Source: an uncultured SAR86 cluster bacterium
Lineage (GTDB): Bacteria; Pseudomonadota; Gammaproteobacteria; Magnimaribacterales; D2472
NCBI GenBank assembly: GCA_902596165.1
Contig: CACJSU010000001.1
Coordinates: 158,765-222,764, forward strand
Direction: 5' to 3'
DNA: 64,000 nucleotides
Positions 1-7,551 of the stretch are shown here, piece after piece. The first letter of the stretch is position 1. Every line of letters begins with the position of its first letter. A program made the position numbers and the translations under genes. The notes under the pieces are model-generated. The model did not search any database. It was not told the DNA's origin and saw only the letters and a program-made list of their open reading frames with translations.

Positions 1-79
1 GATCAATGATCGCCCATGCGCCTATGCCAAAATATAAAACTGCATATGCCATCAGAAAAAGTCTAATAATCCAAATCAT
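1..79 (-). CDS. Partial membrane protein, N-terminal 26 codons
   Basis: An ATG at 79 on the minus strand is preceded by AGGAAA at good spacing and opens a reading frame that runs off the left edge of the window. The visible residues begin M-I-W-I-I-R-L-F-L-M and are strongly hydrophobic, so this is the first membrane segment of an inner-membrane protein or a signal anchor. It follows the stop of the next upstream minus-strand gene by 8 nt and is probably in one operon with it. Too little is visible to name a family. Confidence 0.6.
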   Translation of the reverse strand, partial: MIWIIRLFLMAYAVLYFGIGAWAIID

Positions 80-87
80 TATATTTC

Positions 88-501
88 CTAAAAAATTTCG
101 TTTTTTCTTTTGTTATGCCCAATTCTAGCGACTAGGCAAATAAATAAAGTAATCAAAAACATTATAATTGTATCCTTAGTAAAAGGTAGGAATACTAAAA
201 ATCCAATGACGTGAGTAATAACCAAGGAAATAGTTGAAACATATATTGGCCACATAACTGATGTTGGGTTTTTGCCAGAAAAAAATCTAAAGATAAAATA
301 AATTAATGTAATAAAGAAGCCTGGAAGAAGTACCCGAGCTCGATATTCATTTATCTGATCTAAATCAAATTCTGTGACAATAAATGGAATAGGCAATTGG
401 TCATAAAAAAACATAGCAACTATTGCTCTGGCTGCTAAATATATTGCAACTATAACTAAAAGAACATTGATTGATTTACCCATCAAATGAATAGGATACA
501 C
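88..501 (-). CDS. Small multi-pass membrane protein
   Basis: A 137-residue protein with about four hydrophobic segments (roughly residues 8-30, 52-72, 82-105 and 108-127) and a basic C-terminus, so probably an inner-membrane protein. I do not recognise the family. The longest frame uses a GTG at 501; an ATG at 483 (M-G-K-S-I-N) gives a shorter product and is equally possible, since neither has a clear Shine-Dalgarno sequence. The next gene downstream starts 8 nt after its stop. It is divergent from the thioredoxin-like gene at 544, with only about 40 bp for both promoters. Confidence 0.6.
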   Translation of the reverse strand: MYPIHLMGKSINVLLVIVAIYLAARAIVAMFFYDQLPIPFIVTEFDLDQINEYRARVLLPGFFITLIYFIFRFFSGKNPTSVMWPIYVSTISLVITHVIGFLVFLPFTKDTIIMFLITLFICLVARIGHNKRKNEIF

Positions 502-543
502 TTAAAATATTCAAAATTTAAATATTTTTAAGGAATGAAAAGC

Positions 544-984
544 ATGAATTTAATTTTAGACTCAAAGGAATGTCCAAACCTTCCTCACCCTGAGCCATAC
601 TCGGGTGCAGTGGTTACAGAACATGATTTAAAGAAATTTATTGAAATTACAATCCATGAAGATAAACAACCTATTGTTATTTTTGGAGCTAATTGGTGTC
701 CAGATGCTAAATTACTAGAAGGAGTGATGCAACTCCCTACTGTAAAAACTTTCCTTGAGACTCGCTCAAAAATTCTTCATATAGATGTTGGTAGCTATGA
801 AATTAATACTGAGCTATTTGATCTTTATGATAAGGGTATTCAAGATGGCGTTCCAAGAATATTTATCATGGATAAAGCGGGCAGAAATATCAATTTACAA
901 GTAAATGATGCCATGCGAAAGGCAAGAGAACTCTCAAGTCAAGATATATTTAATTACTTTCAAGAATTTATTATTGAAAACTAA
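544..984 (+). CDS. Thioredoxin-fold protein with a one-cysteine active site
   Basis: The central part (beta strand P-I-V-I-F-G, then A-N-W-C-P-D-A, then helix, then V-P-R-I-F-I-M-D with the cis-proline) is a thioredoxin fold. The active-site motif is W-C-P-D-A, so the second cysteine of CxxC is missing, which rules out ordinary dithiol reductase chemistry. A monothiol or binding role is possible. There is no signal peptide, so it is probably cytoplasmic. I chose the ATG at 544 because AAGGA at 530-534 is 9 nt away; the in-frame ATG at 535 directly touches that Shine-Dalgarno sequence. It ends exactly where the convergent amn gene ends. Confidence 0.7.
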   Translation: MNLILDSKECPNLPHPEPYSGAVVTEHDLKKFIEITIHEDKQPIVIFGANWCPDAKLLEGVMQLPTVKTFLETRSKILHIDVGSYEINTELFDLYDKGIQDGVPRIFIMDKAGRNINLQVNDAMRKARELSSQDIFNYFQEFIIEN

Positions 985-1758
985 TTAATAGCGAAAATGT
1001 TTAATCTTATCCCTGCTATTTTTTAGATCTGTCATCGCATGAATTCCAATCTCTAGATGTTGCTTAGCCCATTTTGATGTAACAGCTTTGTCAGATTTTT
1101 CTGTTTTTACACCGTCAGGGGTTACGGGAACATCCGACACTAAAAGTAAGGCCCCTCGAGGGATTTCATTGTAGTGACCAACAATAAAAATAGTGGCAAC
1201 TTCCATATCAATACCAATGGCAGTTGTCTTTTTGAGTTTTTTTAGGAAAGCTTTGTCATGCTCCCATACTCTTCTATTGGTTGTATAAATGACCCCTGTT
1301 CGATAGTCTGTTCCGGCATCTAATATTTTATCAGAGACAAATTTATGCAGTTTAAATGAAGGCAAGGCGGGCACTTCAGGAGGAAAATAATCATTAGATG
1401 TTCCATCTCCTCTAATGGCGGCTATTGGCAAAATAAGGTTTCCAATTTCAGACGAATCTTTTAATCCTCCACATTTCCCAAGAAACAATACCCCTTTTGG
1501 TTTTCTTGAAACTAATAGATCCATAATCGTTGCTGCATTAGGTGAACCTATGCCAAAATTAATGATGCTTAGACCTGCATCATTTGTGCTTGAAGACATA
1601 GGCCTATTTTCACCCTGAATATTACATTGGAACCTATCAGCAAACTGCTCAACATAGTCTTGAAAATTAGTAAGAAGAATGTAATCCCCAAAGTCATCTA
1701 CAGGCATACCTGTGTATCTTGGAAGCCAGTCTTTGGCTATATCATATTTATTATCCAT
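985..1758 (-). CDS. amn: AMP nucleosidase (short form)
   Basis: The product cleaves AMP to adenine and ribose 5-phosphate, or acts on a related nucleotide, in the cytoplasm. The phosphorylase/nucleosidase fold shows at I-N-F-G-I-G-S-P-N (66-74), G-K-C-G-G (94-98), the R-G-D-G-T-S loop (116-121), I-D-M-E-V-A (183-188) with the ribose-binding Met-Glu, and S-D-V-P (208-211). At 257 residues it lacks the N-terminal regulatory domain of the roughly 480-residue E. coli enzyme and matches the short AMN-like subfamily. It is convergent with the thioredoxin-like gene and stands alone, with about 55 bp to the GMC gene. A related purine phosphorylase activity cannot be excluded. Confidence 0.8.
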   Translation of the reverse strand: MDNKYDIAKDWLPRYTGMPVDDFGDYILLTNFQDYVEQFADRFQCNIQGENRPMSSSTNDAGLSIINFGIGSPNAATIMDLLVSRKPKGVLFLGKCGGLKDSSEIGNLILPIAAIRGDGTSNDYFPPEVPALPSFKLHKFVSDKILDAGTDYRTGVIYTTNRRVWEHDKAFLKKLKKTTAIGIDMEVATIFIVGHYNEIPRGALLLVSDVPVTPDGVKTEKSDKAVTSKWAKQHLEIGIHAMTDLKNSRDKIKHFRY

Positions 1759-1813
1759 GAACCATTATAGACCATCTGGGAAAACCGGCTAAATTAAAAG
1801 GTTTTAGAAAATT

Positions 1814-3508
1814 TTAAGCGGATTTAAGTATGTTCCAATCCTCAATAATCATATCAGATGCTTTTTCTCCAATCATAATAGTTGGAGCATTAGTGTTACC
1901 ACCTACCAAAGTAGGCATAATAGAGGCATCTACAACCCTTAGCCCTTTCATAGTATGGACTTTCAACCTGCTATCAACTACTGACATGGGATCATTTCCC
2001 ATCTTACAGGTTCCCACAGGGTGATAAACTGTATCTGCTCCCTCGCGCATAGCTTGCTCTATGTCTGCATCATCATTAATATCTATTGGTCTTTGTGTAT
2101 GTTCGGATATGTACTTACTAAATGGCTCAGCACCAAGAACTTTCATCATAATCTTATATCCATCAATCATGTCTTTCATATCATCAGGATGACTAAGGAA
2201 TTTTGGGTCAATTAAGGGATCAGCAAATGGATCTGCAGATGCTAAAGTTACCTCACCTCTAGATTTCGGTCTTAACAAGCAAGAATGACAACTCATACCT
2301 GTTCCCCAAAGCAGTGTTCTGCCGTGATCAACTATCATTGCTGGAGCATAGTGAAATTGAATATTCGGAATATCTAATTCGTCTTTGGTTTTTACAAAAG
2401 CACCAGCCTCTGCCACGGTGGAGGTAAACAGGCCAGTTTTAGTGAAAAGATATTTTAAAATCTCATACGGATATTTAAGAAAAATATTTTTTAAGCTAAA
2501 TCCAATCAATTTCATGGAGTTGTACTTATGGACCGTAATGTAGTCAATATGATCTTGAAGATTTTTTCCTACGCCAGGAAGGTCAACATGATGATCAATG
2601 CCATGTTTACTAATCTCATTAGCTGGCCCCACTCCTGATCGTAATAGTATTTGCGGAGACCCAAATGCCCCAGAAGACAGAATGACTTCTTTTGAAGCAT
2701 TGATTGTGAAAGAATTGTTATCGCTATCAATACATTCAACGCCTTTTGCTTGATTGTCATCGATTAAAATTTTATTGACTTGGGTGTCAGTCATGACTGT
2801 AAGATTGTCTCTATCGAGTACTGGTACCAGATACGCTTTAGCTGCACTGCATCTCTTGCCGTTAATTTGGGTTGTTTGATAATAACCAAAGCCTTCTTGC
2901 TCTTCTCCATTGAAATCTTCATTGTAGTTATATAACTTTGATCCAGCCTCAACAAAAGACTTGCATGACTCCGGTTGATGACGAATATCACAAACATTTA
3001 ATGGTCCATTTTGGCCATGATATTCATTATTATGAACTTCATTGTGCTCAGCTTTTTTAAAATAAGGTAGCACTTCATCATACGACCAACCATCATTTCC
3101 AAGCTCTGACCAATGATCATAATCCCATCGATGACCTCGAACATATAACATTGCATTAATAGAGCTCGAACCACCTAATGTTTTCCCTCTGGGTTGAAAT
3201 CCTTTTCTATGTTCTTGACTCTCACTTGCCATTTTATGAGTACCGCCAGCAGAATCTACAACCACTGACTCTGGCTCGGTGATTGTTACTTTTTCAAATT
3301 CCTTTTGTGGAACAGTATCATAAGACCAACTGTATTTACTTTGGGTCATCCCAAAAGCAAAGCCAATAGGTACATGCAATCTTGGATCGCTATCCTTTGA
3401 ACCAGCTTCTATCAAACAAACTGATGTATTTGGATCTTTACTTAACCTATTAGCTAAAACACATCCAGCAGAACCAGCACCTAAAATAACAAAATCAAAA
3501 TTTTTCAT
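1814..3508 (-). CDS. GMC-family FAD-dependent oxidoreductase
   Basis: A 564-residue glucose-methanol-choline oxidoreductase, probably an alcohol or choline dehydrogenase-like enzyme. The N-terminus has the dinucleotide fold G-A-G-S-A-G-C-V-L-A-N-R-L (about 10-22). The GMC signature lies near 108-126 (G-K-T-L-G-G-S-S-S-I-N-A). The catalytic histidine is in H-P-V-G-T-C-K-M-G (496-504), and the second FAD segment with G-G-N-T-N-A-P follows near 536-542. Compared with choline dehydrogenase there is an insertion around residues 80-100. No betaine genes lie nearby, so the substrate is unknown. The start ATG at 3508 directly precedes the FAD motif; upstream there is only a weak ribosome site. Confidence 0.85.
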   Translation of the reverse strand: MKNFDFVILGAGSAGCVLANRLSKDPNTSVCLIEAGSKDSDPRLHVPIGFAFGMTQSKYSWSYDTVPQKEFEKVTITEPESVVVDSAGGTHKMASESQEHRKGFQPRGKTLGGSSSINAMLYVRGHRWDYDHWSELGNDGWSYDEVLPYFKKAEHNEVHNNEYHGQNGPLNVCDIRHQPESCKSFVEAGSKLYNYNEDFNGEEQEGFGYYQTTQINGKRCSAAKAYLVPVLDRDNLTVMTDTQVNKILIDDNQAKGVECIDSDNNSFTINASKEVILSSGAFGSPQILLRSGVGPANEISKHGIDHHVDLPGVGKNLQDHIDYITVHKYNSMKLIGFSLKNIFLKYPYEILKYLFTKTGLFTSTVAEAGAFVKTKDELDIPNIQFHYAPAMIVDHGRTLLWGTGMSCHSCLLRPKSRGEVTLASADPFADPLIDPKFLSHPDDMKDMIDGYKIMMKVLGAEPFSKYISEHTQRPIDINDDADIEQAMREGADTVYHPVGTCKMGNDPMSVVDSRLKVHTMKGLRVVDASIMPTLVGGNTNAPTIMIGEKASDMIIEDWNILKSA

Positions 3509-3571
3509 AATCTAATGATATTTGAATTAAAAAAAATTAGTAGCCTTATTTTGAATCAAAATATAAAGAAC

Positions 3572-4882
3572 TTATATTCCTGAAAAAGCAAATCCTGGAG
3601 CCAAAAATACCCCAAAGGAACCAGGCCATGGTGATGCTGGAAGCGGTTGATTTTGTGACATGATTACACCGACTAGACCTGTTTTAGGGCTTACAAAAAA
3701 GTTAGTGCCATAAAAACCACTCCAGAAAAAATCATTATCTCTGTCAAAAAGGATAGTTTTTTTAGCATTTATCACAACGCCCACACCTAAACCAAAACCC
3801 AAGCCATCAACTTGACTTGATAGAACTCCTGACTGTATATGGGGATATGACATTAAAGAAATTGATTCGGATGACAAAATTCTTTTTCCATCGTAAATGC
3901 CACCATTCCAAAGCATTAAAGCAAATTTAATATAATCTTCTGCATTTGAAACAAGGCCACTACTTCCTGGTGTCCAATCTAATGGATTGCTCCTTGGAGT
4001 TTCAATAAGTGTTAAATTGAAGGTACCATTTCGAGAATAAACTTCAGCTATTTTATTGTCTTTATTTTCTTGGCTTAAGAAATTAGTTTGAGTCATGTCT
4101 AAGGGCTTAAAGATTCTTTCTTCAAGAAATTGATCAAATGATTTTTGAGATGCTATTTCAATTATTCTGGCTAAAATATCTGTTGACCATCCATAGCGCC
4201 AAATCTCTCCAGGTTGCTCAAAAAAAGGTAGTTGTAATATTTTGTTAACCCTATCTTCAAGACTACCTAGCCCCTTATAAATATCATTTTGTGCCCACAG
4301 TTTTGCAAGCTCCGATTGATCTTTGTTATCTACAGAGTCGTTATAGCCAGCTCCAGAACTAAAGGTAAGTAAATCTAAAATGGTTATTGATCTTTTTAGA
4401 GGTTCTGTAACAAATTCATTATCCAGCATCTGATTATCAGGAAGGGCTACTCTAATTTTATTTGCTAGGGGTAAGTATTGCTCTATAGGATCATCAAGTT
4501 TTAGTTTACCCTCCTCAATTAAAATTAGTGTTGCGACTGCAGTTATAGGCTTAGTCATAGAGGCAATCCTAAATCTTGTATTAGTTTGCATGGGAATACG
4601 ATTATCAATATCAGCCATACCTTTAGCTGTTGCATGAATTATTCGCCCATTCTTTGCAAAAATAGCCACGTAGCCTGCATCTGCCTTTCGAAGAATGTTT
4701 ATATCAAAATAAAAATCAAGAGCTGCACGAGAAAACCACGAAAGGTTCTCTTGCTCTTTAATTTCAGCATTAGCGGAAGGTAATATTGGTAAGCTAACTC
4801 CGGGATTTAAATATGAGATTATAAAAATAAAAGAGGATAAGCTGATAAAAATAAAAAATCCAAAAACAAACTTTTTCATCAT
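3572..4882 (-). CDS. Beta-lactamase-family serine hydrolase (class C-like)
   Basis: A 436-residue serine hydrolase of the penicillin-binding/class C beta-lactamase fold, such as an esterase or peptidase. It starts with a membrane anchor or signal peptide (M-M-K-K-F-V-F-G-F-F-I-F). The nucleophile motif is S-M-T-K (Ser108, Lys111), followed by a Y-G-W-S-T-D segment in the place of the Tyr motif. A longer frame to 4924 would run into the tRNA-Leu gene, so I took the tandem ATG-ATG at 4882/4879. The start lies only 10 nt after the tRNA CCA end and has no Shine-Dalgarno sequence, which suggests expression from the tRNA promoter. The substrate is unknown. Confidence 0.8.
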   Translation of the reverse strand: MMKKFVFGFFIFISLSSFIFIISYLNPGVSLPILPSANAEIKEQENLSWFSRAALDFYFDINILRKADAGYVAIFAKNGRIIHATAKGMADIDNRIPMQTNTRFRIASMTKPITAVATLILIEEGKLKLDDPIEQYLPLANKIRVALPDNQMLDNEFVTEPLKRSITILDLLTFSSGAGYNDSVDNKDQSELAKLWAQNDIYKGLGSLEDRVNKILQLPFFEQPGEIWRYGWSTDILARIIEIASQKSFDQFLEERIFKPLDMTQTNFLSQENKDNKIAEVYSRNGTFNLTLIETPRSNPLDWTPGSSGLVSNAEDYIKFALMLWNGGIYDGKRILSSESISLMSYPHIQSGVLSSQVDGLGFGLGVGVVINAKKTILFDRDNDFFWSGFYGTNFFVSPKTGLVGVIMSQNQPLPASPWPGSFGVFLAPGFAFSGI

Positions 4883-4892
4883 TTTATTATAT

Positions 4893-4977
4893 TGGTAGGG
4901 ATGGAGGGAGTCGAACCCCCACACCTTTCGGCACTTGGTTCTAAGCCAAGCGTGTCTACCAGTTCCACCACATCCCC
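4893..4977 (-). tRNA. tRNA-Leu (anticodon UAG)
   Basis: An 85-nt cloverleaf on the minus strand. The acceptor stem is GGGGATG with CATCCCT, the discriminator is A and the CCA is encoded. The D-loop has the class II form TGGTAGAC. The anticodon arm is CTTGG-CTTAGAA-CCAAG, giving UAG. A long variable arm (TGCCGAAAGGTGT) precedes the T arm GGGGG-TTCGACT-CCCTC. Length, discriminator A and long variable arm all agree with leucine. Confidence 0.96.
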
Positions 4978-4990
4978 AGAAAGAAAAAGA

Positions 4991-5018
4991 ATTATATTAC
5001 AGAATTGTTAAATGTTAA
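4991..5018 (-). promoter_or_regulatory. Sigma70-type promoter of tRNA-Leu
   Basis: On the minus strand a TTAACA -35 element (5013-5018) is followed after 16 bp by a perfect TATAAT -10 element (4991-4996). The tRNA 5' end lies 13 nt downstream of the -10, so the transcript would carry only a few leader bases. It could also drive the serine hydrolase gene directly behind the tRNA. Confidence 0.65.
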
Positions 5019-5042
5019 GAAGTTTTCAATAAACAATAAAAA

Positions 5043-5429
5043 CTAAAAATAAGGGATTTCATTTTTTCTTTTTCGATGTGCCATTATTAGGACAATCACT
5101 AAAAATACTTCTCCACAAAATACAAATAAACCAAATGAATTCAACCCTTCGTAAAAGAAACTCACAAGTCTTCCAAATGCAATAAGGCTCATTATATATG
5201 CAATGGTTTGCGCAATAGAAATTGTATTAAAAGAAAAAGCATAACGAACCAAGAGATAAGCATAGGCAATAAATGAACCTGCAAACAAAGACCTAAATTC
5301 AGAGGCAGTTTCCGCATTAGTTGCAACAACAGGAATAAAACCTAAATCACTTAAGTCAGGCTTAAACATTACATAACAACCGATTGCAAACAAGCAAGCT
5401 GCCGAAAAAAGAATGCATGCTTTTAACAC
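5043..5429 (-). CDS. DUF4345-like membrane protein
   Basis: A 128-residue protein with four hydrophobic segments and a highly basic end (A-H-R-K-R-K). The pattern of an N-terminal helix, then a segment with A-E-T-A-S-E-F-R-S-L-F-A-G, then three helices resembles DUF4345 inner-membrane proteins, whose function is not known. The start is GTG at 5429, directly after the TAA of the upstream gene, with GGGAG about 8 nt ahead, so the two genes are translationally linked. The family call is from pattern memory. Confidence 0.6.
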   Translation of the reverse strand: MLKACILFSAACLFAIGCYVMFKPDLSDLGFIPVVATNAETASEFRSLFAGSFIAYAYLLVRYAFSFNTISIAQTIAYIMSLIAFGRLVSFFYEGLNSFGLFVFCGEVFLVIVLIMAHRKRKNEIPYF

Positions 5430-5642
5430 TTATAAAACTCCCAAGACAAATAATGCCAAGAAAAAAGCCACTACACCCATTGCTAACCAAAAATACAACT
5501 CTTTAGTATTACCAAAACGATATGCATTAATTGCAAGACCCCAACAATATAGTGGAGCTAATGTGATAATTATTGAACTTATCAATATAGCTATAGGAAT
5601 AAAAGCTAAAACTAAAAATAATTGAAGCGCTAATTTATTCAT
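5430..5642 (-). CDS. Small two- to three-helix membrane protein
   Basis: A 70-residue, very hydrophobic protein with a helix at about 6-32 and another at 48-69, and no charged catalytic motif. Its TAA abuts the GTG start of the DUF4345-like gene, so the two form a small operon. The start ATG at 5642 (M-N-K-L-A-L) is the only sensible one. I cannot name the family. Confidence 0.55.
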   Translation of the reverse strand: MNKLALQLFLVLAFIPIAILISSIIITLAPLYCWGLAINAYRFGNTKELYFWLAMGVVAFFLALFVLGVL

Positions 5643-5673
5643 AACCTAATGGAACATAAATCTTTAGCCTATG

Positions 5674-7485
5674 TCAAATATCCAAGGAGTTTTCAAGCCA
5701 TATGGGTGATGTCCAAGCCCTTTCTTGGATAAACTTTGGAATATTTGAATTATTATCTTCGCAGTGCTCTGGATTTTTTATACAGAGATCATGTGACCAG
5801 CGACAAGATTTATTTGCGACAACTCGAACATAATAATAGGCTTCATCACCTTGAATAAAATTAGGATCATCCCAAACAGTGCACATTGAACGAACTCCAA
5901 TACCGGTTACTTCACAAGAATTTAAATCCAGACCAACAGTTTCATGAGTCATAACATCATGAACTGAAGTGGTAACCTCACCGTCAACAATTGTACCTTT
6001 CACCACTTGTAATTTTTCGATGTATTGGTCTTTCAATGATGAGTCTGCTGAAGCAGAGATAAATAATCGAGCTTTAGTCATAAGATCAGCTTGAGATGTA
6101 CCGCCCATGGGAACGCCAGTTTCATAAGCTCGCGAAATTGCGTCTGGTTGACGGCATAGATCAACATCTAAACTGTCGCCCAAAAAAAATCTAACTAAAA
6201 ATCTTGGCCCTGAGGTTCCGTATACCTCCTTTCGCTTAAGTGCATTAAAAATAGAGGTTCGACTATTTTCTTCAGCCCAAACAACCGCTAAACCACCTGG
6301 GTTAAATTCAATATCATCTGGAAGGCCTTCTGGAATAGAGGCTCGAAAAGATTTGCCTGCTCCACCATGTCCAGGAAAAACATCTTCATCAACTAATCCA
6401 GGTGTACCTAAATGGGTATCTGTGCTACCAATAAAACCAAACTTGAAGGGATTAATATTTTCTTGTGTTTGAATAAGCAATCCTTGATTTAATGCATCGC
6501 GAACAAAGCTAGATTTTGGAGGGGATGAAAAATCCTTGCTAAATTTTGCTTTAAAATCTTTATAGGGTAATTGCTCAAAACTGCATAAAGGATCATTTGA
6601 ATTAATTGCACACTCAGAACTTCCCTTGTGTTGAAAAATTTCAACCAAAGGTTCTCTGATATTCTGAAGGTAGATTTCATCTTGGCTTGGTTTTTCAAAC
6701 ATAAATCCATTGCTAAGGTTTGAGTTATGGGGAATCACCATATAATTACAATCTTGTGAACACTCTAGATCAAGCTGCTCCCATAACTCATCTCGAGTGG
6801 GCGCTTCATAAAAACTTATTGGCTGATAGGGGACATTTGAAGTTTCAAATATAATATTTCTATGAAGATTATTTCCTGAATATGCTGCACCAGTCCACTC
6901 ATAACCCACAAAGGTTGTAAAAGCACAAGATTCGGTCCTGTCATAATGCTCTTCTGCTGCCTGAATAATCTCTTGCCATGGTTTCTCAGCGGCATCTATG
7001 CATATTTCTCTTGAATCCCCACACATCCCTAAAGGCTTTCCCATGCTAGCTTTTGCATTCATAAAAAAATATGACAATTTTGGAAAGCCTCTATAAGCTC
7101 TGCATTGAAGACTATTGTACTTAACGCTTTGAGAATCCAAACACAATCTAACCTCTCCAAGAAGTTCTGCATGATCTGTTACAGCGGCAAAATCTAATGC
7201 TTGATTTAATTTAGTTCTTCTTGAGCTTGTTCTATCTTCATCATAGGGCTGCAAATAAAGTGGTTGGCCTTTTGCGTATCTATATGCATCGTCTGGGGTA
7301 TTTAATGTTCCCTGAGTATTAGCATCAAGTGATAAAGCGGTGTGAACATGTAAATCACCAAATAATGGTATTTTGTTTGGGACATAAACACCACAAGGCT
7401 CTCGATCTTCATTCGGATAGACTTGGTCTTGATTTGCGTATAACAAATTAGAAGTAAATACGAGTAATAAAAATATTTTTTGCAT
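5674..7485 (-). CDS. DUF3604 domain protein, exported
   Basis: A 603-residue protein of the DUF3604 family, related to PHP-type metal-dependent hydrolases. After a signal peptide (M-Q-K-I-F-L-L-L-V-F ... Y-A-N) it has G-D-L-H-V-H-T-A-L-S, V-T-D-H-A-E-L-L, I-P-H-N-S-N and G-S-T-D-T-H, which together look like metal ligands. Several Cys pairs fit an oxidising, periplasmic location. The biochemical activity of the family is not established. I used the ATG at 7485; the upstream in-frame ATG at 7512 falls inside the terminator of the preceding TonB receptor gene. Its position behind that receptor suggests processing of an imported compound. Confidence 0.85.
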   Translation of the reverse strand: MQKIFLLLVFTSNLLYANQDQVYPNEDREPCGVYVPNKIPLFGDLHVHTALSLDANTQGTLNTPDDAYRYAKGQPLYLQPYDEDRTSSRRTKLNQALDFAAVTDHAELLGEVRLCLDSQSVKYNSLQCRAYRGFPKLSYFFMNAKASMGKPLGMCGDSREICIDAAEKPWQEIIQAAEEHYDRTESCAFTTFVGYEWTGAAYSGNNLHRNIIFETSNVPYQPISFYEAPTRDELWEQLDLECSQDCNYMVIPHNSNLSNGFMFEKPSQDEIYLQNIREPLVEIFQHKGSSECAINSNDPLCSFEQLPYKDFKAKFSKDFSSPPKSSFVRDALNQGLLIQTQENINPFKFGFIGSTDTHLGTPGLVDEDVFPGHGGAGKSFRASIPEGLPDDIEFNPGGLAVVWAEENSRTSIFNALKRKEVYGTSGPRFLVRFFLGDSLDVDLCRQPDAISRAYETGVPMGGTSQADLMTKARLFISASADSSLKDQYIEKLQVVKGTIVDGEVTTSVHDVMTHETVGLDLNSCEVTGIGVRSMCTVWDDPNFIQGDEAYYYVRVVANKSCRWSHDLCIKNPEHCEDNNSNIPKFIQERAWTSPIWLENSLDI

Positions 7486-7498
7486 AAAAATTATTTCT

Positions 7499-7526
7499 AA
7501 AAAAAACGGCAACCTAAGTTGCCGTT
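7499..7526 (-). terminator. Rho-independent terminator of the TonB receptor gene
   Basis: A perfect 9-bp stem, AACGGCAAC with GTTGCCGTT around a 4-nt loop, is followed on the minus strand by eight T residues. It lies 26 nt after the stop codon of the TonB receptor gene and ahead of the DUF3604 start, so the DUF3604 gene needs read-through or its own promoter. Confidence 0.9.
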
Positions 7527-7551
7527 TTAAAAGTCATATTAGACCAACTTG

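Noticed and set aside
4883..4924. Longer N-terminus of the first serine hydrolase
   Set aside because: The extension would be encoded within the tRNA-Leu gene.
7486..7512. Upstream start for the DUF3604 protein
   Set aside because: The added codons fall in the terminator stem and T run and precede the natural signal peptide.
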